In this document: positions 12,066-21,609 of the stretch, in pieces
How the letters are laid out: every line of letters starts with the position of its first letter
Position numbering within the stretch: the stretch's first letter is position 1
DNA from: Lingula anatina
Lineage: Eukaryota > Brachiopoda > Lingulata > Lingulida > Lingulidae
Reading direction: 5' to 3'
Assembly (NCBI RefSeq): GCF_001039355.2
Contig: NW_019775721.1
Location: 134,358 to 189,156, forward strand
DNA: 54,799 nt
Notes under the pieces: model-generated
Told to the model about the DNA's origin: nothing
Databases searched by the model: none
Seen by the model: only the letters and a program-made list of their open reading frames with translations
Made by a program: the position numbers and the translations under genes

Positions 12066-12495
12066 TCGTCTCTATATCTATACAGTATGATACTAAATAG
12101 AACATACATGTACATGGACACTGAGAGTGGGTACAATAATAGAAGACTGCGTTACCCACCTTCGCATAATGCCGACTAGCAGTGTCGTCAACGAGGGCCA
12201 CCTTGGTGGGTGTAAAATCCACGGCGGAATTCAATTCACACACAGTGTTGGCAGATCTTATGTTAAACGACTTGCACTTTGGGTTTGACTGGCATTCCGC
12301 TGCGCATTCTATCCTGCTTATTCCACCCGGTTGTTCTCTGGTTTCCAACACAGCATTGGGTAGATATTTCCCTGGGATCATATGGAACATGTCGGTTTTT
12401 GTTGCACCATATTTCGCCCCTGTGTGAGACCTACAGACAGCCGTAAAGCAAATGGCAAAGCAAATTAAACCTCTTCTTCGCGTACTTCTCGACAT
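8309..12495 (-). CDS. Secreted PAN/apple plus fibrinogen-related (FReD) protein B, four exons, ~329 aa
   Basis: Exons, read on the minus strand: 12495-12160, 11093-11069 (25 nt), 9267-9147 (121 nt) and 8816-8309. Exons 2 and 3 have exactly the lengths of FReD A, and exons 1 and 4 differ by 3 nt each, so the pair arose by tandem duplication. Residues 1-25 are a signal peptide (LICFAICFTAVC). A PAN domain (IECAAECQSNPKCKSFN, then VCEL) and a FReD domain follow; the FReD shows GDVTGDHWLGLEA, FSTFDAEND, CAEAFQGGWWY and a C-terminal WAVMKIKKID. The long stretch from GFGDVT to GPESEKYVFNEF is nearly identical to gene A, whereas the last ~70 residues diverge. This suggests conversion or recent duplication followed by change in the ligand-facing subdomain. 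Its introns carry a Tc1-like element and a microsatellite-bearing repeat. Confidence 0.88.
9443..10830 (+). mobile_element. Tc1/mariner-type transposon in a FReD B intron, 1388 bp
   Basis: The terminal inverted repeats begin CACACACTGGACAAAAGAAG at 9443 and end with the complement at 10830. They are flanked by TA at 9441-9442 and 10831-10832, the standard Tc1/mariner target duplication. The element lies on the strand opposite to the host gene, between its exons 2 and 3. Confidence 0.92.
9625..10657 (+). pseudogene. Tc1-like DD34E transposase, disabled by frameshifts and stops
   Basis: The N-terminal helix-turn-helix part reads MARYRQLSNGYRR to NCSVRTVQRVWSRYRNTGS and ends in GRPRKK followed by a stop near 9819. 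The catalytic part continues in other frames: FSDECRF at about 10083 carries the first Asp. HQDDNASCH carries the second, and the third acidic residue (Glu of IIENVW) lies 34 residues further on, giving DD34E. At least two frame changes and stops separate these blocks, so no full transposase can be made. The inverted repeats remain good, so the copy could only move if an intact relative supplied the enzyme. Confidence 0.85.
11575..11726 (-). repeat. Fragment of the GTCGCC-microsatellite element, plus (AT)n
   Basis: A T-run, a single N (11594), then GCGACGACGGCGACGG and the complement of the GCCATCATCTGCGTCTGTC block seen at 27727 and 31997, followed by TGTACAAACACATCTGTACA and (AT)n at 11668-11726. 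It lies in intron 1 of FReD B. Confidence 0.7.
11881..11921. repeat. Poly-T followed by poly-G tract
   Basis: An unbroken T run is followed by about 13 G in FReD B intron 1. Its length is likely unreliable in the assembly. Confidence 0.8.
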
Positions 12496-14021
12496 TGCTG
12501 CGTCAAAACAGCTATAAATTACTCCGAATAAAAATGCTCAGAAACACTTCCAAGGGTCTTACCGTAATGGAAAAACTTTCATTGTCAGAGGGATAGTTTC
12601 TGTTGCTTGGTAACTCAAATAATATTATTATATTTTGAACAGAATCTCCTGAGTGTGATTCGACAATTGGAACAGACAGAAACCTTCGGAAAATATAGTT
12701 ATGCCTTTGGGCAATAGATCCGTGACCATACATTCCCAGGGGACAAATTTGTTTGATATGTGACATGTTAAACCGGCCAACATTTGTATACCATCAATAA
12801 ACCTGTCCTACGATCACTTACTTGGATAGTGGTCATCATTGCTGTGCGGAATGGTGATACATGTACCCTATATGAACAAATGATATCGGGATTACAATAT
12901 ATCGATCTTCATTAAGTTTGTCACTATCCATTATCCATTTTTCGTCAGCTTACACGGTGTAGAGTAAAAGAACAACAAGCATTTATTAAAAACATTGGTT
13001 TAGCTTTCATTTGTCTTACAAAATTCACAGATGTGATCAATTGTAAAATGTTTATTGTTAAAGAATATATTTCGATCCCGGGTATGTATTGCCATTCGCA
13101 GGAATACCATTCCTGTCACACCGGCACAAAATGTATCCGTTGAATATATAACCTGGAGTTAAAAGAGCCAGAGAGAGAGAGAGAGAGAGAGAGTGAGAGA
13201 GAGAGAGGAGGGCGAGAGGGTATTATAAGTTGTTGACCCTACCATCCTGACTCTTACTGAGACAATTGTTTCATTATATTCTCATAGTACATCAATAGAT
13301 ACAGTTTGCATATCGATAAACTTAAATTTCAATTTTTGTCACAAAATTGTCCACAGCATAATCTGCATACACAAAAAGCTTAAACCTAAACTACATGTAG
13401 GACCCCGGCTTGGTGGGTTTTAGATTTAACCGATCGTATTAAAGGCCTTTATGGAAAAAATACACATTAAAAACAATAGTAGCAATAACAATTTCACATT
13501 TTTCTAGGACTGCTCAGGAAGGTGTTTTGGTGACATGTGCGTCAAACTGTCAACAGGTCGATTGCCGCCAATTCAAAGACATACGCTGTAGTAATGATTT
13601 GATTCAGTAATAGCTGATCATTGGTGTTCACTGTCTAGTTTCTGTACTATTTATTTAACTCATTGATCAGTTTAAGTCGACCGAAGTGCCAATACCATTG
13701 CATAGCTGATCATAATTTCAAGGCCATGAGAGAAAGGCGGTGTGCTCCATAGCCTAACAACCAAGTTGATTCTTGCCTTTTTTTCTCTCTCTCGCTCTCA
13801 CGGAGTGATATTGTTGACATGATATCATTATATTGATTATCTGAACGAGTGGATCCGGATATCGATTTTATCCAGTGTGTTCCACATTTGATTGCTCCCC
13901 TGTCGTTTCGAAGCAGCATTTTGACACATGCAGCATTAGCATGCACCACGCGCCGTCAGCTGTGCATTTATCTCACTGACTAGGCAGCTACCCTCATCAA
14001 AACTGTGATCCAGATTATAAA
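12496..14021. other. Intergenic region with a (GA)n microsatellite
   Basis: A (GA)n tract lies at about 13170-13207. I find no supported exon, promoter or RNA gene. Confidence 0.6.
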
Positions 14022-14717
14022 TTGGGAAAGGGAAATATGAGCAGGCGACGGCACTCAGAAAACACGACGATCAAAGAGCGAAAGCTTCTTTGGGATCGAG
14101 ACAACAACAGATATTTCTTCGACACACGGGAGGGGACCCTAAACGCCTCAACCGCACGAAAAATCCAAAGAGCAGCTACCTCGAATAGACACGAAAATAA
14201 GCTGTTAGAGACTCGCATCAAGCATATAGAGAACAAACGTCACGACTACGTAGTTAAAATAAGTAAACAAAGAGACGATCTGCATGCAGCGTTTAAGGGG
14301 TACGCAGCCAATAAAATAGTGCTTCAAAAAGTGTCTTCCAAACTCTTGCAAAGGCGGGGTAGTAGCGCACAGGAAGAGTTTGAAAAGTACAACTTCCGGG
14401 GAACTGAGAAAGATCTACAAGAGGAAATCAATGCTGAAAAAGAACAACTGACCGGAGAAAGTAAAAGAAAAAATCAGGCGTATGCTATACTAGCAAAGCA
14501 GCTTCCAATCCAAGTTTTTGATCGGAAGCTAACGTGGTCCACCATTGTCGAGGCGCAAAAGAAGGCAAGTGTTGCAAAACCTACTAAGTACTCGACGCCA
14601 GCAAAAGAGCACGGGAAACTTGTGTTGCCACCTGTAATCGTTGATGTTAAGTCATTTAAAAGGAGATTCAGCGCCCCAGAAGATAGTCGACAATTACCTC
14701 CCGCGCCAAGTTCCTAG
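14022..14717 (+). CDS. Intronless coiled-coil protein of unknown function, 231 aa
   Basis: A single open frame of 231 codons. An upstream-facing stop and clean codon use suggest a real gene, but I do not recognise a named family. Residues ~20-45 contain LLWDRDNNRYFF and an REGTLNAS segment. Residues ~45-160 are rich in E, K, Q and R in heptad-like spacing and should form a long coiled coil. The tail is basic and proline-rich (LVLPPVIVDV, then KRRFSAPE and PPAPSS). The start could also be the second Met (MSRRRH, residue 6). A convergent intronless gene at 16608-17744 shares the LLxDxDxxxY opening, a helical charged region and a PPV segment near the C terminus, so the two may be distant paralogues. 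Lack of introns amid intron-rich neighbours could reflect retroposition. A cytoskeletal or sperm-type structural role is possible but unsupported. Confidence 0.65.
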   Translation: MGKGNMSRRRHSENTTIKERKLLWDRDNNRYFFDTREGTLNASTARKIQRAATSNRHENKLLETRIKHIENKRHDYVVKISKQRDDLHAAFKGYAANKIVLQKVSSKLLQRRGSSAQEEFEKYNFRGTEKDLQEEINAEKEQLTGESKRKNQAYAILAKQLPIQVFDRKLTWSTIVEAQKKASVAKPTKYSTPAKEHGKLVLPPVIVDVKSFKRRFSAPEDSRQLPPAPSS

Positions 14718-16607
14718 TCATAATATTTCACTAACTCTGATTATTTGATTAAAATTAGACCGACTTCTTAGGCAACATTTATTTAACAATTTAACAAACT
14801 CGTCAGCAGTTTCTTAACTTTCTCATAAACTCTGGATGACAAAAGGACTAATCACAGATCGTCGAAGGATTCAGATTTTTTACAGTATTGAAAAGAATGA
14901 CGTGCTAAAGGTTTGTTCAGACCATACTTTTTAGCAGAAAATGTTTTAATCGAAATATTCCAAACGGTCATGCTTCCAATGTATTCTAACAAACACGACG
15001 GCATAAAGTGCTTGATAAGGGCATAAAGGTATTGACAAGGGCATTATTGAAGTGCTTACAGCTTTGACAAGGGCATAAATATTACCCACAAGAAAACTTT
15101 AAAATATAACGACAAAACACATACGTGAATGCAATGAACTAATTAATTTCAAACAAACGCTGAATATTTCACTGTTCAGTTTTAAGACCGTATTAGACAT
15201 TGTAATTCAGTTTTGCTTTTTAGAGATATTCTCCATTTAACGAATATCTATAAGTATAAGTCTGTAACAAGGTCTTTTTCGGACCACTGATGGTAAGATC
15301 GAAAATACTTTAATTTTCTTTTCCTTTAAGGTCAAGTTGGTTGAAGTAATTTACACTTGTAACAAGGTCTATAAAGGGTTTAAGTATCTGGACAGTTTAA
15401 CCAGTTAGGTCAATGACTAAGTATCATACTTTTAGCCTCTTTTTGATGAGACGAAACAAGAGCGGGTTTTTATGCATAATATTTTAGAATACATGAAGGA
15501 ATAAGATATTTTTATGTTTTTAGCAACATCTGAAGTTTAACGAGTGCAGTAACGAATGTGCCATGTCGTCTTGAGTTCGGTTATTTCATTACTAAAAAGA
15601 ATATGCATTATGTAACGGCATTTTGTCTCTGTTGCTTTATTTTTTACTAAATTTTAAAAAATTGTCCATGATCAAGGTATTGAAATAAAGCCAATCCTAC
15701 AATCTCTCTCTACTTATGAATTTGTTGTTAAATGAGAAATCCACCTGCTTTTAAGGTAGTAACAAATGACATTTAAAAACTGGCAAGTACACTAAATAAT
15801 GTAAATCGTAGTACAAATTTTCTCCGCCAGCGGACCGAGATACAAAAACACCGGTATTATTGGAATAAACACCCAAAGAGTTCAACAAACAGCGGCTTAC
15901 GATGAAAGCAGAAACAAACGGTGACTGTCCAATACAATCAATTGCCCATAAAGTCGATATAAAACAATGCGCGCAAATTAAATAAAAAACTGATAACATA
16001 AACATTTGTACACGGGCTTTGTTTATGAAGGTGAGCGTTGTTTTGCTTTGGGTGAGCGTTAGAATAATATGAACAATAACGCGATGTCAATATTGGTCTT
16101 TCGGCTTAATTTCATCACCTGGGCAACAGTTCGATTTCTTATTTTAAAATAATAAAATATGACTGCTGTTTTGTTTTAAAATTCTTCGTCTGACCTCCTG
16201 GTAAGAATAAAATATACTTAGTCTCAAACTTTGATACTCTATAAACAGTAATATAAACCAACAGGCATTTTTTTATCTTAAATATTTTATTTGATCTGCA
16301 ACATAATAATGATTAACATCAATGCTCTCAATGCAAATGCCCAATTTCCAAAATAAAGATGCTGCCGTTGTTTCATAAACAAAATTCTCCAAATTGTAAA
16401 TCTAACATTTTAGTGCACTTTTTTGTCATAAACGGCCTCTCTTTGTTGTAAAGCGTGCCAATTTAGAACTTTGTAAAACTTTAGAAAATCCATTGTTTTA
16501 TCACTGTAGTAAATTTGAGCCATTGAACCCTACCTCCAAGTAGGCTAAAATTAGATCAACTCAAGCCTCAAGATGTTTTTAAAACAGCTCTCAGATACAT
16601 AAATTTT
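14718..16607. other. Intergenic region between the convergent coiled-coil genes
   Basis: A short imperfect repeat built on GACAAGGGCATAAA recurs about four times at 14998-15080. I see nothing else that I can support as a gene. Confidence 0.55.
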
Positions 16608-17744
16608 CTAAGATGCCATTTTCTCCTGCATGCCAGTCTCGCCTGCTTCGATGTTTGGCAACGTCAGTGCCCTCTGCCGATGAAGCAATGTGTCGTCGTG
16701 CTCCCTTCTGTATTTTTTGTAATCTCTAAAAATTGCCGAGGTTGTTTTGCTTCTTTGGACGACAGGAGGGAATTGTATTTTCTCGATTAATTCTCCAGTT
16801 TTTCGCTGTTTGCGCACGGGTTCGGACCATTTAGTAACCAGTTCGTTTTTATTTTTCTCGATGAATTGATTCAATGAAAATCTGTTTTTGCAGTTCTCCG
16901 GGAAAACGCGCATGCGAACGTCCAGCGCCCGTTTGTTCTCAATTTGTTTTCGTTCGGATTTTTTCGTTACTTTTGGATCGGATGACCTTTGACTTTCTCC
17001 CTCCATATCTAGCATAATGTTAGTTCGAGGGAACACAAACGTTCTCGAACGTTCTTGAAGTCTGTATGGAAAGTGGAGAGTATCGTCTGTATTCATTATG
17101 CTTTTTAAGCCGAACGGATCATTTTTCTGAAGTGTTTTCAGTTTGGAAAACACCTGGTTCCTGTAAGCGTCTTCCTTGACCTTAGCGACAATACTTGTGA
17201 AGTTTGCTTGTTGTAAGCTAAATTTGGTATTAGAAATTCGACTATTTGTTGTAGATTTACTATTTCCCTCCACGGTGGAGTCATTTCCATCAGTTGTCTC
17301 AGTTTTATATCCTAATTTTAATTTCATCGCACCCCATTTCATCTTGCCGATTTTCAGATCTTGGGGTGGTTTCTGTCTTTGTTCCTCTTTCTTCATTTTT
17401 GGCTTCTTCGTTTCCGTTATAAAAATCGTCTGAGGAGGCTCAGGACTGGCGTAGTAACTCCTAAGACTGGCCCTCTCGTACGCAGTCTTATACGCTTTCA
17501 TTTCTAACAACTCGTTTCTCATGTCTCTCAGTTCGTCCTCTGACCGCTGATCGTAGCAACGCTCCTCGTCTCTCAGCTTGTCTAAGCAGACAACGTGCCT
17601 GTGTTTTTCCTTCTCGATCTTTTTATTTGTGGCCCACAGAGCGGCATTGCTCATCCTCAGGACGGCATTGAACCGCCCCTCCCAGCTGTACCAGCCACGG
17701 TCTGAATCTCGAAGAAGTTTTCTGGGCATTTTTTTCTCTTTCAA
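16608..17744 (-). CDS. Intronless charged coiled-coil protein of unknown function, 378 aa
   Basis: One uninterrupted minus-strand frame of 378 codons starts at MKEKKMPRKLLRDSDRGWY; the second Met (residue 6) is an equally good start. Residues ~10-85 are helical and charged (NKKIEKEKHRH, LRDEERCYDQRSEDELRDM) and probably coiled coil. Residues ~95-180 are low-complexity K/E/S/T-rich. The C terminus is basic with IQFPPVV and RQRALTLPNI. There is no signal peptide, membrane segment or known catalytic motif. It faces the smaller intronless gene at 14022-14717, with which it shares the LLxDxDxxxY opening and the PPV motif. Intronless structure and rapid sequence change would fit a lineage-restricted gene, but function cannot be inferred. 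Confidence 0.65.
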   Translation of the reverse strand: MKEKKMPRKLLRDSDRGWYSWEGRFNAVLRMSNAALWATNKKIEKEKHRHVVCLDKLRDEERCYDQRSEDELRDMRNELLEMKAYKTAYERASLRSYYASPEPPQTIFITETKKPKMKKEEQRQKPPQDLKIGKMKWGAMKLKLGYKTETTDGNDSTVEGNSKSTTNSRISNTKFSLQQANFTSIVAKVKEDAYRNQVFSKLKTLQKNDPFGLKSIMNTDDTLHFPYRLQERSRTFVFPRTNIMLDMEGESQRSSDPKVTKKSERKQIENKRALDVRMRVFPENCKNRFSLNQFIEKNKNELVTKWSEPVRKQRKTGELIEKIQFPPVVQRSKTTSAIFRDYKKYRREHDDTLLHRQRALTLPNIEAGETGMQEKMAS

Positions 17745-17939
17745 TTTGTCCTGTCGTTAAGTATCTTGCTATGATTACCAATATTTTCTCTTTCTCTTTA
17801 GTATGACAAGATGGACTTCAAAGATGAGTTTTGAATGTCAAAGTAATTTTATTGGTATCTCACGGTCTCTTTTCTCGGAATGCTATGATATGACCTCATT
17901 TTTTCCGCCAGTTTAGTCTGTTTTTCTTGTAAATGGAGT

Positions 17940-18050
17940 CCTCTCCAACGAGGAGGATTTGGACTCGTCTGCTGTGTTTGTGTCATACCTGTAAAAAAAG
18001 CTTTATATTATTATTATTATTATCATTATTATTATTAGCAAGCACTAGAG
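17940..18050 (-). pseudogene. Relic of ankyrin-SOCS gene exon 3 and its upstream intron
   Basis: On the minus strand, TTTTTTTACAG is followed by GTATGACACAAACACAG and then codons for DESKSS, against YDINKPDETKSC at the exon 3 start of the gene at 20641-24350. The (ATT)n-rich intron just upstream also matches. The similarity ends after about 36 exon bases. No other exon of the gene is present nearby, so this is a small isolated duplicate. Confidence 0.6.
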
Positions 18051-20640
18051 ATATCGAGTTAGTGTCGCTCTTGTATCAGTCTGATTTCCCTGAAATATTT
18101 CATATTAACAAGATAAATTGCAGTTACTTCACAATAACGTTTGTTACACAGTTGGCATGCCATTTATCCGAATTAGACTCATTATTTGTAATTGATCAGA
18201 CTTTTCTCCTCACCTGAGCTGTTAATGTATCTCCAATATTTACACACACGGCACAATACGAATTAACTGTTTAGGAAAATCGAATTTTCAATAAGATAAA
18301 CACACAAAAGAGAAACCTAATAGTCTGTCTCAGCCCAATATGCCTTGACTGACAAATATTTCTGGCGTATGGGAATTAATATTAATGGTTAATTCGTTTG
18401 GCATTGTCTCTAAAGACCTAGCATTTTGTACATCGGTATTCTGAAATAATCTTTAAACCCAATTGTGTATCTTTATATTTGTCGAAGTGCGTAAAAATCA
18501 GGTCTTTGTAACCGAATGGTAAACAATATGTATTTTTCTCACGTCATAATCTGTCTTTGTTCACTCTAATCCTCGGTCATCAATATAATAAAATATTTAA
18601 AACAGACAAGCAGAGGTTATCGTGTTTTGTGGTGCAGATGTCACGGTTTCCAAGTAAAACTGTCCGCTCTTCAGTTGAACCGTACCCTCCCACTTTTTCC
18701 TTTTTTGTCTTAAAATGTCATGCCCAATTTACATTCGAAATAGTATGATTAATGTAACAGTAAATTGTCTGCGGATTCTTGTCGCCCGTTCTGTTAGCCG
18801 CTTACTTTTCTGATCACTTTTAACACTCTATCGTCATTAACTTTTTGAATTTCAAAATACAGTAACACTGAACGCTTACCTTAACATAAATATAGTAATT
18901 ACTCTAGAAGGACTAAGTTCTGCCTGCTGTCTTCGTGAGTTCACGTCCTTTCTCCTGTGACATCTAGCTAAGTCGAGAGCTGAGCAAATGCCTCTCAGGT
19001 GCAATCGTTCAAAGCAACACTTTAACTAAATAGAAAATATTTACAAAATCAATTATCCCGTCTATTCACTGGCAACAAGTAGGATTTTCCTCACGTCATT
19101 AAAACGATCGCGAACTTTTGGGCAAATACTCCACCTTGAACTCGAGAATTAATAATGGAACCCCACCTTTCATCGGGGATTGCAATTTATTTCAGGGGTC
19201 CAAAATGTCCCGTTTTGGTGCGACCCATATTGTTTTGCCGCGACGCGCTCTAATTGAAGTATTCCATACAGGTCAATCACTAATCATTATAACCGAATTC
19301 CCCCATTAGCCCGTTCAACCACTGTTAAGCTAAGTACTCCCATAGGGACGTGGGTCACAGACCTTCAATAAGCAATTTGTTTGGTATTTATATGTCTTTG
19401 TTATTTACTTATCAACAGTCACACGCTCGTTGCTAATACAGAATCGTACTTCATGGTAATGCACTTAACGTCAGAGCGCTGATGGACGACAAGAAATGGA
19501 ATCTTCAACTAAAAATTGACAAAATATATTTAAAATTCTTTAACAAACCCACATAACACCTTTAAACGATAATGTTAACTAGCGTATAGAATATGCAGTG
19601 CAGTATAATAAAGAGGACGTCAAAATATTGACAAATTTATGAGTTGATTTAAGGTTTTCATAACGTAAAGGCGCTTATGTTAAAACACATGAAGAAATAA
19701 ATGAAAACATTCTAAATAAAATAAAAATGAAAAAAAAAATGCAAAACGCATCACGCCCCCTCCCCCTTTTTTCGATCAAACATACACATTAGCCTCTACA
19801 ACCACCGTCACCCCCCCCCCCCCCAACCGTCATCGGAACAAAATGAAAGATAAAAATTGCTGCAGTGGCGTTCGATGGCACAACTAAATAACAACTCCCC
19901 TATCGCAATACAGTTCTGATTGTAGATATTTATTTTCAACAAATGAATCAAAATATAAAGGGAAGCAGTCCAAAACAAGTTTATCAGTGGCAACTTTTAT
20001 ATTATTTTGTCCCGGTGTGTGTGTACATACATACACAATATATATCTTGATGTAGGACTGGACCGAATTGAAAAGTTGAATACCAAATGGAAGCGAGTCT
20101 AATTTTGTGGGGAAAAAATCGTATTTTTAATGGAAAAATGCATTTGGTAATGGGGGAACTAGCCCTAGGAAAAACCTTCATGCAAATTTTTTATGCTTAA
20201 ATATCGCCCATACTAAAATTTCTTTTCCTGAAAAAGTTGAGAAAAAAAAAAGAAAAAAAAACGACTGCCGCCTACGTTAAAAATACAAATATAAAAATAA
20301 AATTCGTCCAACAACCCTGTTCATAGGGGACCGCCACTCATACTCAACTTTTTGCTTGTGCCTCGTATAGCTGCAACTATATCACTTGCAATTATTAAAT
20401 AACAAGCTGAAGTGCACACACAAATGACAATAAATGTAAATATAACTGACCTGGCAAAAGACCAAATTTTAGTTGTCCAATTTTGTAAGATACAATCTTA
20501 AATTCACAATTTTCGGTGACATGGGATTTTAACGCCAATAACTTCACAAAAAAATTCAGTGAGAAATAATTATCTTAAGTTACATTTGTGAATGAAAACA
20601 AATACGACTAGAGTCACTAGACAGAAATTAATATCACTCT
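18051..20640. other. Intergenic region without a recognisable gene
   Basis: AT-rich sequence with homopolymer runs (C-run at about 19812-19823, A-rich tract at 20240-20262). No exon, tRNA or promoter can be supported. Confidence 0.55.
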
Positions 20641-21394
20641 CTATTCAAAAGTCAACATGCTCTGCAAGCTCTTGGGGAGAGGCAGAAGAGAAATCCTCGG
20701 CAAAATTGTCCGTCCCGCGCTCAGCTCTGCCAGGTGGCGCCTGAGCATCAAAATGCACGTCAACTGCAAGCTTCGAGGGTTGGAAATCTGTTCCAGCATC
20801 CAGGCGCTCAGGTGTGGGTCTCGGGTCACTTTCAGATTTTTCGGCGTCAGTCGAAGCTGCTCGTGGGTAAATTTTGCTCCAGCGTGGATTAGAAGTTGCA
20901 GCGTCGGAATCCTGGCGTTGAATATGGCCCAGTAGAGTGGTGTGGTGGATCTAAAATTTACATATATGAAAATTAATGTTTTCCTTTACGGCACATAACT
21001 ATCTGTCTAAGAACACAATAATGTGATAAACTTAATAGTCAAGTTTTCATTCTATTGGAAATATCAGCAATATAAGAAAGTAAATATTATTTCAGCATGA
21101 CTTGAGATGCCATAAATTATATCAGAAATTATCTAAAAGAACTGTTTGAAAAACGACTTGATAGGAAACAAAAGCACATGCTTTAAAAAACGAAAGGTCT
21201 TTTTTTTCTTTGGCCAATCATCATTCAGTGATAGCTTTGCCTGGAAGTTAATAAGACAAAACTATATTGCAAATGATTAACCAGATGATGATCAGTAATG
21301 TATGTTTGTCAGTTAACCTAAACTGATTCAAAGCTAAATCAAAATGACATGTTTCAAAATGACTGAATTAATCTATAAGAGTTTTAAATATCTT

Positions 21395-21432
<38 letters not shown>

Positions 21433-21576
21433 TGTGTGTGTGTGTGGGGGGGGAAGAGGGGGATTCAGATTTGATCTTAAACCTATTTTTCCATTTTTTT
21501 TTACTCAAAGGTGTTAGTGAGGTTCATGTCACTCCATCCAAAGCAATTGGAAACATTTCAAGTAAGCCTTAAAACA

Positions 21577-21609
<33 letters not shown>

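Noticed and set aside
13170-13210. CRISPR or other array-like repeats
   Set aside because: Only dinucleotide microsatellites; no spaced repeats, and the genome is eukaryotic.
15440-15470. TGATGAGACGAAAC resembling a hammerhead core
   Set aside because: The first C of CUGAUGA is absent, and only two bases separate the boxes, so no stem II can form.
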